64,000 nt of DNA from an uncultured Collinsella sp. (GTDB lineage: Bacteria; Actinomycetota; Coriobacteriia; Coriobacteriales; Coriobacteriaceae). Of the stretch, positions 49,414-57,830 are shown in pieces. The stretch lies in assembly GCA_900540845.1 (NCBI GenBank), contig UQHS01000001.1, positions 121,913 through 185,912 of the forward strand, in the 5' to 3' direction. Below the pieces are notes generated by a model. The model was not told where the DNA came from. It did not search any database and saw only the letters and a program-made list of their open reading frames with translations. Each line of letters starts with the position of its first letter. Position 1 is the stretch's first letter. A program made the translations under genes and the position numbers.

Positions 49414-51852
49414 ATGGATCAGGGGCGGGCGTTTTCTCAGGGGGATGCAAGCGTGGGCGAGGTGGAGGAGCCCACGGCGTGTGCATGGCCCCTGCGCCTC
49501 GATAAGCTCGAGATCGGCAAGGACGCCATCGTTGCGGCGGTCGACTCAGACGACCCTGCGCTGAGGCAGCATATCCTCGACATGGGTCTCACACCGGGCA
49601 CCGAGGTCACCATGATGAAATACGCCCCGATGGGCGACCCTCTCGAGATTTGCCTGCGTGGATACGAGCTCACCTTACGTCGCGCCGACGCGGCGCGCAT
49701 CACGCTGGCGAACGTCCACGATGCCCATGCGCTGCGGCGCGAAAACGCCAAGACCGGCGTGACGGAGCACCCGGCGATCGGCGAGCGCGTGTATCGTCCG
49801 CGCCCCGACCCTCATGCGATACCTGTGGGGGAGCCGCTCGCGTTTGCCCTCGCCGGCAATCAAAACTGCGGCAAGACCACCTTGTTCAACCAGCTCACCG
49901 GCTCAAACCAGCACGTCGGGAACTTCCCCGGCGTCACGGTGGACCGCAAAGATGGGCGCATCAAGGGCCACCCCGAGGCGACCATCACCGACCTCCCCGG
50001 CATCTACTCGCTGTCTCCGTATACGAGCGAGGAGGTCGTCAGCCGCAATTTCATCCTCCAGACGCGCCCCGACGTGATCATCGACATCGTGGACGCCACC
50101 AACATCGAGCGCAACCTCTATCTCACCATGCAGCTCATGGAGCTCGATTGCCCCATGGTCCTGGCGCTCAACATGATGGACGAGGTCGCGGCAAACGGCG
50201 GGACCATCGACGTGAACCGCCTCGAGTGCATGCTGGGCATCCCGGTCGTCCCCATCTCCGCGGCCAAAAACGAGGGCACCCACGAGCTCGTCGAGCACGC
50301 GATGCATGTCGCCCGCCATCGCGAGCGCCCGGGGCGCCTGGATTTTTGCCTCCCGGGCGGATCGGACGGCGGTGCGCTGCACCGCTGTATTCACGGCGTG
50401 GCGCACCTTATCGAAGACCACGCGAGAAGCGCGGGGATTCCCCTGCGTTTTGCCGTGACGAAGCTCGTCGAGGGGGACGCTCTCGTGCGCGAGGCGCTGG
50501 AGCTCGACCAAAATGAGCTCGACGCGCTGGAGCACATCATCTCCCAGATGGAGGAGGAGTCTGGCAAAGACCGGCTCGCCGCGCTGGCCGACATGCGATT
50601 CGCGTTTATCGGCGAGGTGTGCCGCGCGTGCGTCGTCAAGCCGCGTGAGAGCCGCGAGCACAGGCGTTCGGTTGCAATCGACCGCGTCCTCACGGGGCGA
50701 TTCACGGCATTTCCTGCCTTCCTGCTCATCATGGCGTTCGTGTTTTGGGTATCGTTTGGCTCTCTCGGCGCATGGCTGCAAGGGCTGATGGAGGAGGGCG
50801 TCGCCTGGCTCACCGCGTTTGTCGCCGGCGCCCTGGTGAGCGCTGGGGTCAACCCCGTGGTGCAGTCGCTCGTGATCGACGGCATCTTCGCCGGCGTGGG
50901 CAGCATGCTGTCGTTTTTGCCGCTGATTGTCGTGCTGTTCCTGCTGCTTTCCATGCTCGAGGATTCGGGGTATATGGCGCGCGTGGCGTTTGTCATGGAC
51001 AAGGTCCTGCGCCGCTTTGGCCTGTCGGGTCGCAGTTTCGTGCCCATGCTCGTGGGATTCGGGTGCAGCGTCCCGGCCATCATGGCGACGCGAACCCTGC
51101 CGTCCGAGCACGACCGCAAGATGACCATCATGCTCACCCCGTTTATGAGCTGCTCGGCAAAACTGCCGGTATACGGTCTGTTGACCGCGGCGTTCTTCGC
51201 GCGGGGCAGCGTGCTTGCCATGGTGTCCCTGTACGTGTTGGGCGTTTGCGTGGCTGCGGTGGTGGCCTTGCTGCTCAAGCGCACGGCCTTTAGGGGAGAG
51301 CCTGTCCCGTTCATCATGGAGCTGCCCAACTACCGTCTGCCCTCCGCAAAAACCACCGTCATGCTCGCGTGGGGCAAGGCGAAGGACTTTATCCAGCGCG
51401 CGTTCACCATCATCTTCGCCGCGAGCATCGTCGTCTGGTTTTTGCAGACGTTTGACGGCCAGCTGAACGTGGTCGCAGATCAGTCTCAAAGCTTGCTCGC
51501 GGGTCTTGGCGGGATCATCGCTCCTGTGCTTGCTCCGCTGGGGTTTGGCGACTGGCGCGCATCGACCGCGCTGGTGACTGGTTTGCTGGCGAAGGAGAGC
51601 GTCATCTCGACGCTGGCAGTGCTGCTGGGCACCGAGTCCGCCTCGGCGCTCACGGGGTTGTTCACGCCGCTGACTGCCTACGTTTTCTTGGTGTTCACGC
51701 TGCTCTATCCGCCGTGCGTGGCCGCCATCGGCGCGGTGAAAAACGAGCTCGGGCCGAGATGGGCGGCGGCGGTGTTTGTGCTGCAGTGCGTTGTTGCCTG
51801 GGTTGTCGCGTTTGCCGTTCGCACGATTGGCCTGGCGCTCGGCTTCGCGTAA
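49414..51852 (+). CDS. feoB: Ferrous iron transporter FeoA-FeoB fusion
   Basis: Protein of 812 residues. Residues about 27-105 are a FeoA/SH3-like domain (LRQHILDMGLTPGTEVTMMKYAPMGDPLEICLRGYELTLRRADA). The FeoB G-domain follows: G1 GNQNCGKTTLFN near residue 148, NFPGVTVD, G3 DLPGIYSLSP and G4 NMMDEVA; then a GDI-like helical region and about nine to ten membrane helices with two gate repeats (VGFGCSVPAIMATRTL and LLAKESVISTLAVL). It imports Fe(II) in low-oxygen habitats. GTTGGGGG precedes ATG 49414. The transcript appears monocistronic. Confidence 0.95.
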   Translation: MDQGRAFSQGDASVGEVEEPTACAWPLRLDKLEIGKDAIVAAVDSDDPALRQHILDMGLTPGTEVTMMKYAPMGDPLEICLRGYELTLRRADAARITLANVHDAHALRRENAKTGVTEHPAIGERVYRPRPDPHAIPVGEPLAFALAGNQNCGKTTLFNQLTGSNQHVGNFPGVTVDRKDGRIKGHPEATITDLPGIYSLSPYTSEEVVSRNFILQTRPDVIIDIVDATNIERNLYLTMQLMELDCPMVLALNMMDEVAANGGTIDVNRLECMLGIPVVPISAAKNEGTHELVEHAMHVARHRERPGRLDFCLPGGSDGGALHRCIHGVAHLIEDHARSAGIPLRFAVTKLVEGDALVREALELDQNELDALEHIISQMEEESGKDRLAALADMRFAFIGEVCRACVVKPRESREHRRSVAIDRVLTGRFTAFPAFLLIMAFVFWVSFGSLGAWLQGLMEEGVAWLTAFVAGALVSAGVNPVVQSLVIDGIFAGVGSMLSFLPLIVVLFLLLSMLEDSGYMARVAFVMDKVLRRFGLSGRSFVPMLVGFGCSVPAIMATRTLPSEHDRKMTIMLTPFMSCSAKLPVYGLLTAAFFARGSVLAMVSLYVLGVCVAAVVALLLKRTAFRGEPVPFIMELPNYRLPSAKTTVMLAWGKAKDFIQRAFTIIFAASIVVWFLQTFDGQLNVVADQSQSLLAGLGGIIAPVLAPLGFGDWRASTALVTGLLAKESVISTLAVLLGTESASALTGLFTPLTAYVFLVFTLLYPPCVAAIGAVKNELGPRWAAAVFVLQCVVAWVVAFAVRTIGLALGFA

Positions 51853-51878
51853 GGCCAGCGAGCTGCGTGGTGGCTTGG

Positions 51879-51987
51879 CGGCGTCGGCCCATATCGTCCG
51901 CGCGCAGTTCCGCACGAGCCGAAGAGCCCGGTGGGCTCTTCGTGCGAGTCAGGACTGTTTGAGCACGGATGATATGGGCCGACGCCG
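51879..51987 (+). other. Structured hairpin element, copy B (after feoAB)
   Basis: Outer arms of 22 bases (51879-51900 and 51966-51987) pair with one mismatch; core AGTTCCGCACGAGCCGAAG, CCGGTGG apex, CTTCGTGCGAG and AGGACTG closely match copy A at 24970. Stands between feoAB and the rplJ promoter. Confidence 0.6.
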
Positions 51988-52030
51988 AGCTGCAACCTTC
52001 GCACGCTCTATGTGGTTAAACCGTGAGGTC

Positions 52031-52059
52031 TTGACACTCGTTGCGACACTCGGCATACT
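52031..52059 (+). promoter_or_regulatory. Promoter of rplJ-rplL
   Basis: Consensus TTGACA at 52031, 17-base spacer, CATACT at 52054. Confidence 0.75.
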
Positions 52060-52074
52060 ACCTACTTGCAAACG

Positions 52075-52214
52075 CACGATTGCTGCCAGAGACAGCCGGT
52101 TTCCGCGTGCCCCATTGGACACAAGGAAGTAAAGGGGAGACCCGCCAGCCGAGGTGGTTGAGTTGGTACGTCTTCTCACCCCCGTCGCTCCAGCAGCGCG
52201 GGGGTTTCTTTTTC
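52075..52214 (+). ncRNA. Ribosomal protein L10 leader with attenuator hairpin
   Basis: GCCAGAGACAGCCGG and the downstream CCGCCAGCCGAGGTGG match the conserved kink-turn and stem sequences of the L10(L12)4-binding leader found upstream of rplJ in many bacteria. A following ACCCCCG..CGCGGGGGT hairpin with TTTCTTTTT (52178-52214) resembles an intrinsic attenuator, suggesting feedback at transcription as well as translation. Confidence 0.75.
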
Positions 52215-52279
52215 GAGACACACCCCCGCCCACATCCTGGCGGTCGTGCCCGGAAAAGAACAAGAAGGAGGTGTACCAC

Positions 52280-52801
52280 ATGCCAAAGCAGTACAAGATC
52301 GATGCAGTTGCCGAGATCGAGTCCAAGCTCGAGTCCAACGCTGGCGTTTTCGTCGTGAGCTACAACGGCCTCACCGTTCTTCAGGCTCAGGAGCTTCGCA
52401 AGCAGCTTCGTGAGTGCGGCGCTCAGATGAAGGTGTACAAGAACAACCTCGTCCGCATCGCCCTGGAGAACAAGGAGCAGCCCAACCTCGACGAGATTCT
52501 CGCCGGTCCGCTCGCTTACGTCTTCTTCGAGGAGGAGCCTGTCAGCGCCGCCAAGGCGCTCAAGGAGTTCGCCAAGAAGTCCAAGGGCGTTCTCGAGATC
52601 AAGGGCGGTATCTCTGACGGTCAGGCTGTTACCGCTGCCGAGGTCGACGCCATCGCCGAGCTCCCCAGCAAGGATCAGCTTCTGGGTCAGATCGCCGGTC
52701 TCATCAACGGCTTCGCTCGCGACATCGCTGTCTGCGTCAACGGCGTTTCCTCTGGTCTCGCCCGCACCGTTCAGCAGATCTCCGAGCAGAAGGCAGCCTA
52801 G
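52280..52801 (+). CDS. rplJ: 50S ribosomal protein L10
   Basis: Protein of 173 residues, standard length. N-terminal rRNA-binding domain (VAEIESKLESNAGVFVVSYNGL, KVYKNNLVRIAL) and a C-terminal helix (IAGLINGFARDIAVCVNGVS) that holds L7/L12 dimers. ATG 52280 follows AAGGAGG. Expressed with rplL under the L10 leader. Confidence 0.97.
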   Translation: MPKQYKIDAVAEIESKLESNAGVFVVSYNGLTVLQAQELRKQLRECGAQMKVYKNNLVRIALENKEQPNLDEILAGPLAYVFFEEEPVSAAKALKEFAKKSKGVLEIKGGISDGQAVTAAEVDAIAELPSKDQLLGQIAGLINGFARDIAVCVNGVSSGLARTVQQISEQKAA

Positions 52802-52906
52802 TCGGCGGCCTTCGCGCGGCCGCTTGAGGCCGCACCCCTGGCGCACACGCGCTGTACTTTAGTTTGATCTCCCTGCAAGACGCAGGGAAACCGAAAGGAC
52901 TTAGAA

Positions 52907-53284
52907 ATGGCTAAGCTTACCACCGATGAGATCATCGAGGCTCTGAAGGAAATGACCCTGCTCGAGGCTTCCGAGCTCGTCAAGGCTATCGAGGACACCT
53001 TCGGCGTTTCCGCCGCTGCTCCTGCCGCCGTCGTGGCCGGCCCTGTCGCCGCTGCCGAGGAGGCCGAGGAGAAGACCGAGTTTGACGTCGTGCTCGAGGG
53101 CTTCGGCGACAACAAGATCCAGGTCATCAAGGTCGTCCGTGAGCTCACCTCCCTCGGCCTCAAGGAGGCCAAGGAGGTCGTCGAGAACGCTCCTAAGGCC
53201 GTCATCGAGGGTGCCAAGAAGGAGGACGCTGAGGCTGCCAAGGAGAAGCTCGAGGCTGCCGGCGCTGCTGTCACCCTTAAGTAG
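52907..53284 (+). CDS. rplL: 50S ribosomal protein L7/L12
   Basis: Protein of 125 residues. N-terminal dimerisation domain (KLTTDEIIEALKEMTLLEASELVKAIEDTFGV), Ala-rich hinge and C-terminal factor-binding domain (EFDVVLEGFGDNKIQVIKVVRELTSLGLKEAKEVVE). Recruits translation GTPases. A GAAAGGAC site precedes ATG 52907. Confidence 0.98.
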   Translation: MAKLTTDEIIEALKEMTLLEASELVKAIEDTFGVSAAAPAAVVAGPVAAAEEAEEKTEFDVVLEGFGDNKIQVIKVVRELTSLGLKEAKEVVENAPKAVIEGAKKEDAEAAKEKLEAAGAAVTLK

Positions 53285-53336
53285 TCTTCTGCAGGTGCAT
53301 CACCTGCGAGCTGCCTGAGCATTTTTAGCTCTGTAT

Positions 53337-53372
53337 AAGGCGGGGTCCACGCACGTGGACCCCGCCTTTTTT
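53337..53372 (+). terminator. Terminator after rplL
   Basis: AAGGCGGGGTCCACG/CACGTGGACCCCGCC followed by TTTTTT. Confidence 0.93.
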
Positions 53373-53452
53373 CATGCCGCTGTCGCGCGCAGGGTCGACG
53401 TCGACCGCTTTATCGGGCGGCACATGCGGCATCGCCGGGGGCTCGAGACATG

Positions 53453-53486
53453 AAAAACCCCTCGGCACCGATGATGCCGAGGGGTT
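53453..53486 (-). terminator. Minus-strand terminator of the exchanger gene
   Basis: On the minus strand ACCCCTCGGCA..TGCCGAGGGGT then TTTTT. Confidence 0.88.
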
Positions 53487-53560
53487 GAGGCGCACAGCCC
53501 GAAAAGGTTTCGTTGGAAACAGGGCGCACGGGCCGAAAGAGTTGCGTGCGAAGCAAGGCG

Positions 53561-54568
53561 CTACAGCACGGCGGAGGCCACGATGTAGATAACGTACAGG
53601 AACACGAAGAACACGCCCTCGCGCCGCGTCATTGTGTGCTTGGTGCCGACGAAGGCAAATCCAACAAGCACCACGGAGAAGATCGCGAGTAGCGCGAAGT
53701 CGAGGTTGTAGGTCGTCGCGTACGCGATGGGGGAGAACAGCGCCGGCACGCCCATGACCAGAAGAACATTGGTGATGTTGGAGCCGACGACGTTGCCGAC
53801 GGCGATGTCGGTGTTGCCTTTGAACGCGGCGACGACACTCGTGACGAGCTCGGGCAGGCAGGTGCCCAGCGCAATGACGGTGAGACCGATGATGCGCTCG
53901 CTGATGCCCAGGACCGTGGCGATCTCCACGGAGTTGTTCACAACGTAATCGGCGCCAAACTTGAGCAGCGCGATACCAAAGAGCACGAGCGCGATGGATA
54001 CGTGCATGCCGCGTGGCTCGTCCTCGTCCTCCTCGTCGTCATCGTCATCCTCGTCCTCGAGCTCGCGGGGTACGAGCTGCGTCTCGGGGTCGAGCTCGTC
54101 GTGGCCGCTGTCGCCCTCACGCAGGCCCAGGAACACGGTGTAGCCCATAAAGGCGGCAAACACTGCGAGCAAGATGATGCCCTCGAAGGCCGTGAGCTGG
54201 CCACCGGTGTTGGAGAACAGCATGAGCAGCAGCACGGAGACGACGCTCACGGGAATCTCGAAGCGCTGGGTGTGGCGGGCGAGCGGAAGTCGCGTGATGA
54301 CGGCGCTCATGCCGAGGATGAGCAGCAGGTTTGCCATGCAGCTGCCGGCGACGTTGCCAAACGCCATATCGGCGTGGCCGTCGACAGCGGATACCACGGA
54401 GACGACGAGCTCGGGCATGGCCGTGCCCACGGCGACGACGGTGAGGCCGATGACGCGATCGGGCAGACCGACGCGCGCAGCGATCTGGCTCGAGCCGTTT
54501 ACAAGGAGGTCCGCACCCCAGATGAGGAGCGCGAAGCCGATGATGATAAGTGCAAGTTGCAGGAGCAT
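53561..54568 (-). CDS. Calcium/sodium antiporter (CaCA family, YrbG-like)
   Basis: Protein of 335 residues with ten membrane helices in two inverted halves. Alpha repeats: AVGTAMPELVVSVVSAVDGHAD near residue 42 and ALGTCLPELVTSVVAAFKGNTD near residue 235, both with the ion-coordinating Glu. The cytoplasmic loop carries an extremely acidic run (about 13 Asp/Glu of 15 near residue 185), likely a cation-sensing or electrostatic segment. ATG 54568 follows AGAAAGG; in-frame upstream starts lack sites. Confidence 0.93.
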   Translation of the reverse strand: MLLQLALIIIGFALLIWGADLLVNGSSQIAARVGLPDRVIGLTVVAVGTAMPELVVSVVSAVDGHADMAFGNVAGSCMANLLLILGMSAVITRLPLARHTQRFEIPVSVVSVLLLMLFSNTGGQLTAFEGIILLAVFAAFMGYTVFLGLREGDSGHDELDPETQLVPRELEDEDDDDDEEDEDEPRGMHVSIALVLFGIALLKFGADYVVNNSVEIATVLGISERIIGLTVIALGTCLPELVTSVVAAFKGNTDIAVGNVVGSNITNVLLVMGVPALFSPIAYATTYNLDFALLAIFSVVLVGFAFVGTKHTMTRREGVFFVFLYVIYIVASAVL

Positions 54569-54613
54569 GTCTGCCTTTCTACGAGATGGTGCATGGACAC
54601 GGGTGCAGGATGC

Positions 54614-54651
54614 AAGAAAGAGGGCGCGGAACGCGTACGCTCCGTGCCCTC
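54614..54651 (-). terminator. Minus-strand terminator after hom
   Basis: GAGGGCACGGA..TCCGCGCCCTC on the minus strand followed by TTTCTT. Confidence 0.7.
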
Positions 54652-54763
54652 TTCGTCGTTTATCTGACACGTTTATCTAGATTACCCAGAAATTCACGCG
54701 TCGCGCAAGAAATCTGAATCGTATCCGCAGGAAATCTGGGGTTGAGGCGGCTTGCCGCACGGG

Positions 54764-56083
54764 TTAGTTCGCTTCGACGCCCTCGGTCCATGCGTCGATG
54801 TTCTCGATGCGGATGGCATTTGCCACGGCGGCCACCGCGGGGGTTGCGGAGAGTTCGGCGAGCGCGTCGGCCATGGCGCCCTCGCGGCAGGTGTCGGTGA
54901 GCAGCACGATCGAGCCGTCTTCGCGGCGCATCACCTGGCTCACGACGATTTCGTGCCTGCCGAGCACCTCGCCGGCCTGCTGTGCGGCGTCGCCCTCATC
55001 GTTGGCGATCAGGCGCACATAGTAGCGGGTCTCGAGGTCCTGTACAGTGCGGATGGGCAGCTCGCGCGCGAAGGGCTCGGGCTCGGGCAGCGGACGGGCG
55101 CCCGCGGAGATGTTCTCGGCGAGATTCATGATGTCGCCGACGATGGCGCTGGCAGTGGGGAACGCGCCCGCACCGGCGCCGTAGAACATGGTTTCGCCCA
55201 CGGCGTCGCCAACGACGTACACCGCGTTCATGGCGCCGGAGACCCCGGCGAGCGGGTGGGTGGTCGTGATCATGGCCGGGTGCACGCGGATGTCCACGCC
55301 CTCATCGGTCCTGCGTCCGATGGCGAGCATCTTGATGGCGTAGCCAAGTTCGCGCGCCACCTCGATATCCTCCGCGGAGATCTTGCGAATGCCCTGCATA
55401 TACACATCGTCGGTGGTGATACGGGTGGCAAAGCCGATGGAGGAGAGGATGGCGATCTTGCTCGCGGCGTCGAAGCCGTCGACGTCGGCCGTGGGGTCGG
55501 CCTCGGCGTAGCCCAGGCGCTGCGCGTCGGCGAGGACCTCTTCGTAGCCCAGTCCCTCACCCGCCATGCGCGAGAGGATGTAGTTGGTGGTGCCGTTGAC
55601 GATGCCCGCGATGGCCAGAATCGTGTTGCCCGTGAGGTCGTGCTCGAGCGTGCCAACGATCGGGATGCCGCCTCCGCATGACGCCTCGCAGCGCAGCTGG
55701 ACGCCGGCGTGCGCGGCTGCCTGCGCGAGCTCGGACATGTGACGGCCGAGCAGGGCCTTGTTGGCGGATACGACGTGCTTGCCCGCGGCGAAGGATTCGG
55801 TGAAGATCTCGGTGGCGGGGTGCTCGCCGCCGATGGCCTCGACGACGATGTCGACGCGCGGGTCGCTCACCACGTCATGCCAGTCGGTGGTGAATTGCTC
55901 GGCGCTCACGCCTAAGTCGCGCGCGCGGTCTTCGTCGAGGCCGCAGGCGCGAACGATGCGCAGGTCGATGCCGCGGGCAGAGCGATACATGTTGGCATGG
56001 GTCTCGATGAGGCGGAAAACGCCCCCGCCGACGGTGCCAAGGCCGACGAGGCCTATGTGTACGGTGCGGTTGGTTCCCTGCAT
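54764..56083 (-). CDS. hom: Homoserine dehydrogenase
   Basis: Protein of 439 residues. NAD(P)-dependent reduction of aspartate semialdehyde to homoserine for Thr and Met synthesis. N-terminal Rossmann GLVGLGTVGGGVFRLI, catalytic region CEASCGGGIPIVGTLEHDL and GIVNGTTNYILSRM, TADVDGFDAASKIAILSS, and a C-terminal ACT domain (TRYYVRLIANDEGDAAQQAGEVL) that usually gives Thr feedback. ATG 56083 follows AGAGGAG; the open frame upstream has no coding character. Monocistronic, with its own terminator. Confidence 0.95.
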   Translation of the reverse strand: MQGTNRTVHIGLVGLGTVGGGVFRLIETHANMYRSARGIDLRIVRACGLDEDRARDLGVSAEQFTTDWHDVVSDPRVDIVVEAIGGEHPATEIFTESFAAGKHVVSANKALLGRHMSELAQAAAHAGVQLRCEASCGGGIPIVGTLEHDLTGNTILAIAGIVNGTTNYILSRMAGEGLGYEEVLADAQRLGYAEADPTADVDGFDAASKIAILSSIGFATRITTDDVYMQGIRKISAEDIEVARELGYAIKMLAIGRRTDEGVDIRVHPAMITTTHPLAGVSGAMNAVYVVGDAVGETMFYGAGAGAFPTASAIVGDIMNLAENISAGARPLPEPEPFARELPIRTVQDLETRYYVRLIANDEGDAAQQAGEVLGRHEIVVSQVMRREDGSIVLLTDTCREGAMADALAELSATPAVAAVANAIRIENIDAWTEGVEAN

Positions 56084-56367
56084 GGTGTGCTCCTCTCTTC
56101 CCCTCGGCACGTCCCGCCCAAGGGTAGGCAATTGCATAGGTTGCATTCTACCCTCGAGCGCCGTGGCCAAGCCCCGTCTTAGACGTAACAACTGTGTTAC
56201 GAGTGCCGGGGCGGCGCACCGCCGGCTGAGCTGCTGGCGCTCGGGGCCGCGCACCGCCCACTGAGTCACCGGCGCTCGGGGCGAATGGCGTCCCTCCCGG
56301 CTCCGTCGGCGCGGGAAGCGGCGGGATCGCGATGTACCGGGTAGACGGGAATGCCCAGCTCGTCAAC

Positions 56368-56382
56368 AACAATCGAATTGTT
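56368..56382. promoter_or_regulatory. Possible operator upstream of the liv operon
   Basis: AACAAT-CGA-ATTGTT palindrome, about 130 bases before the binding-protein start, in an AT-rich stretch. A second short palindrome GTAACA..TGTTAC lies near 56186. Confidence 0.35.
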
Positions 56383-56514
56383 ACACCGATATTTCGGGGG
56401 AATTTTCAAATACTTTGTTTTGCTAAAGCGTGTAACCTAGAGCAACCGTGAAATAAACATCGCGGGACAGTTCAATGCCGTGCTTTTGCCGGCCTCGTTT
56501 GAAAGGAGAGCCGC

Positions 56515-57705
56515 ATGTCGTGCCTCACCGGTAAGTCATTCAATCCTGTAATGAATCGCAGGAGCGTTATCGCAGGCGTAGCAGGTCTGGGGGCAACGAG
56601 CATTCTTGCCGGCTGCTCCGATAACGCATCCGAGGGCAGCTCTGGCGCTTCCAACGGCGCGGCCTTCAAGATCGGTACCATCGGCCCGCTGACGGGCGCC
56701 GCCGCTTCGTACGGCAACTCCGTGCGCAACGGCGTCGAGCTCGGCTGCAAGGATTTCTCCACCGATGAGTTCCCGCTCACGTCCAAGGCCGAGGACGACG
56801 TCGCCGACGGCGAGAAGTCCGTCAACGCCTTTAACAGCCTCGCCGACTGGGGCATGCAGGCGCTCGTCGGCCCCACCACCACCGGCGCCTCCATCGCCGT
56901 GGCCGAGGTCGCCAACTCCGACCCCAAGGTCTTCATGATGACCCCGTCCGCGTCCAGCCCTGACGTTACCGCCAACAAGACGTGCGTCTTCCAGGCGTGC
57001 TTCAACGACCCCAACCAGGGCGAGAACGCCGCCGTCAAGCTCGCCGAGATGTTCCCCGACGAGAAGTTCGTCGTGTTCTACAACTCCGGCGACCCGTATT
57101 CCGCCGGCATTCGCGACGCGTTCGTCGCCAAGGCTGCCGAGCTCAAGCTCGAGGTCGTCGACGAGGAGTCCTTCAAGGACGACTCCCAGACGAGCTTCAC
57201 CAACCAGCTCACCAAGGCCAAGGACGCCGGCGCCACGATGATCTTTGCCCCCATCTACTACACTCCCGCCTCCGTGCTGCTCACCAACGCCAACGAAATG
57301 GGCTACGAGGTCAAGATGATGGGCTGCGACGGCATGGACGGCATCCTGGGCGTCGAGGGATTCGACACCAGCCTCGCCGAGGGCCTCTATCTCATGACGC
57401 CGTTTTCGGCCGACGAGGAGAAGAACGCCGACTTCGTGAACGCCTACAAGGCCGCCTATGACGAGGTGCCCGATCAGTTCGCCGCCGACGCATACGACGC
57501 GGTCCACGCGATCGTCATGGCCATGGAGGAGGCCGGCCTCGCCATCGACGCCGATCCCGCCGAGATCGCCGAGAAGCTTCCGGCGGCCGTGATCTCCATC
57601 AAGGTGGAGGGTCTTACCGGCACCCTCACCTGGAACGACAAGGGTGAGGTCGAGAAGGACCCGATGGTCTATGTCATTCAGGACGGGAAGTACGTAGCGG
57701 CGTAA
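56515..57705 (+). CDS. livJ: Branched-chain amino-acid ABC transporter substrate-binding lipoprotein
   Basis: Protein of 396 residues. Signal with RRSVIAG and lipobox LAGC near residue 34, Ser/Gly linker, then a periplasmic-binding type I fold: FKIGTIGPLTGAAASYGNSVRNGVELG, ALVGPTTTGASIAVAEVAN, FNDPNQGENAAVKLAEMFPD and DQFAADAYDAVHAIVMAME. Binds Leu/Ile/Val-type ligands. First of a five-gene set in the classical order binding protein, LivH, LivM, LivG, LivF. ATG 56515 follows GAAAGGAGAG. Confidence 0.93.
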   Translation: MSCLTGKSFNPVMNRRSVIAGVAGLGATSILAGCSDNASEGSSGASNGAAFKIGTIGPLTGAAASYGNSVRNGVELGCKDFSTDEFPLTSKAEDDVADGEKSVNAFNSLADWGMQALVGPTTTGASIAVAEVANSDPKVFMMTPSASSPDVTANKTCVFQACFNDPNQGENAAVKLAEMFPDEKFVVFYNSGDPYSAGIRDAFVAKAAELKLEVVDEESFKDDSQTSFTNQLTKAKDAGATMIFAPIYYTPASVLLTNANEMGYEVKMMGCDGMDGILGVEGFDTSLAEGLYLMTPFSADEEKNADFVNAYKAAYDEVPDQFAADAYDAVHAIVMAMEEAGLAIDADPAEIAEKLPAAVISIKVEGLTGTLTWNDKGEVEKDPMVYVIQDGKYVAA

Positions 57706-57830
57706 GCGCGCCCGTCCTGCACCAATCGGTGCGCAGATAGAATTACGGGGGACGGGCCTTGGATGCAAGGTTCGTCCCTTTTGCCTGTCGCGCCTGCGGG
57801 CGCATTGCATATGAAAGGGGGAGAAGCGCC

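Noticed and set aside
49903..51915. 670-codon minus-strand ORF over feoAB
   Set aside because: Antisense shadow without motifs or start signals.
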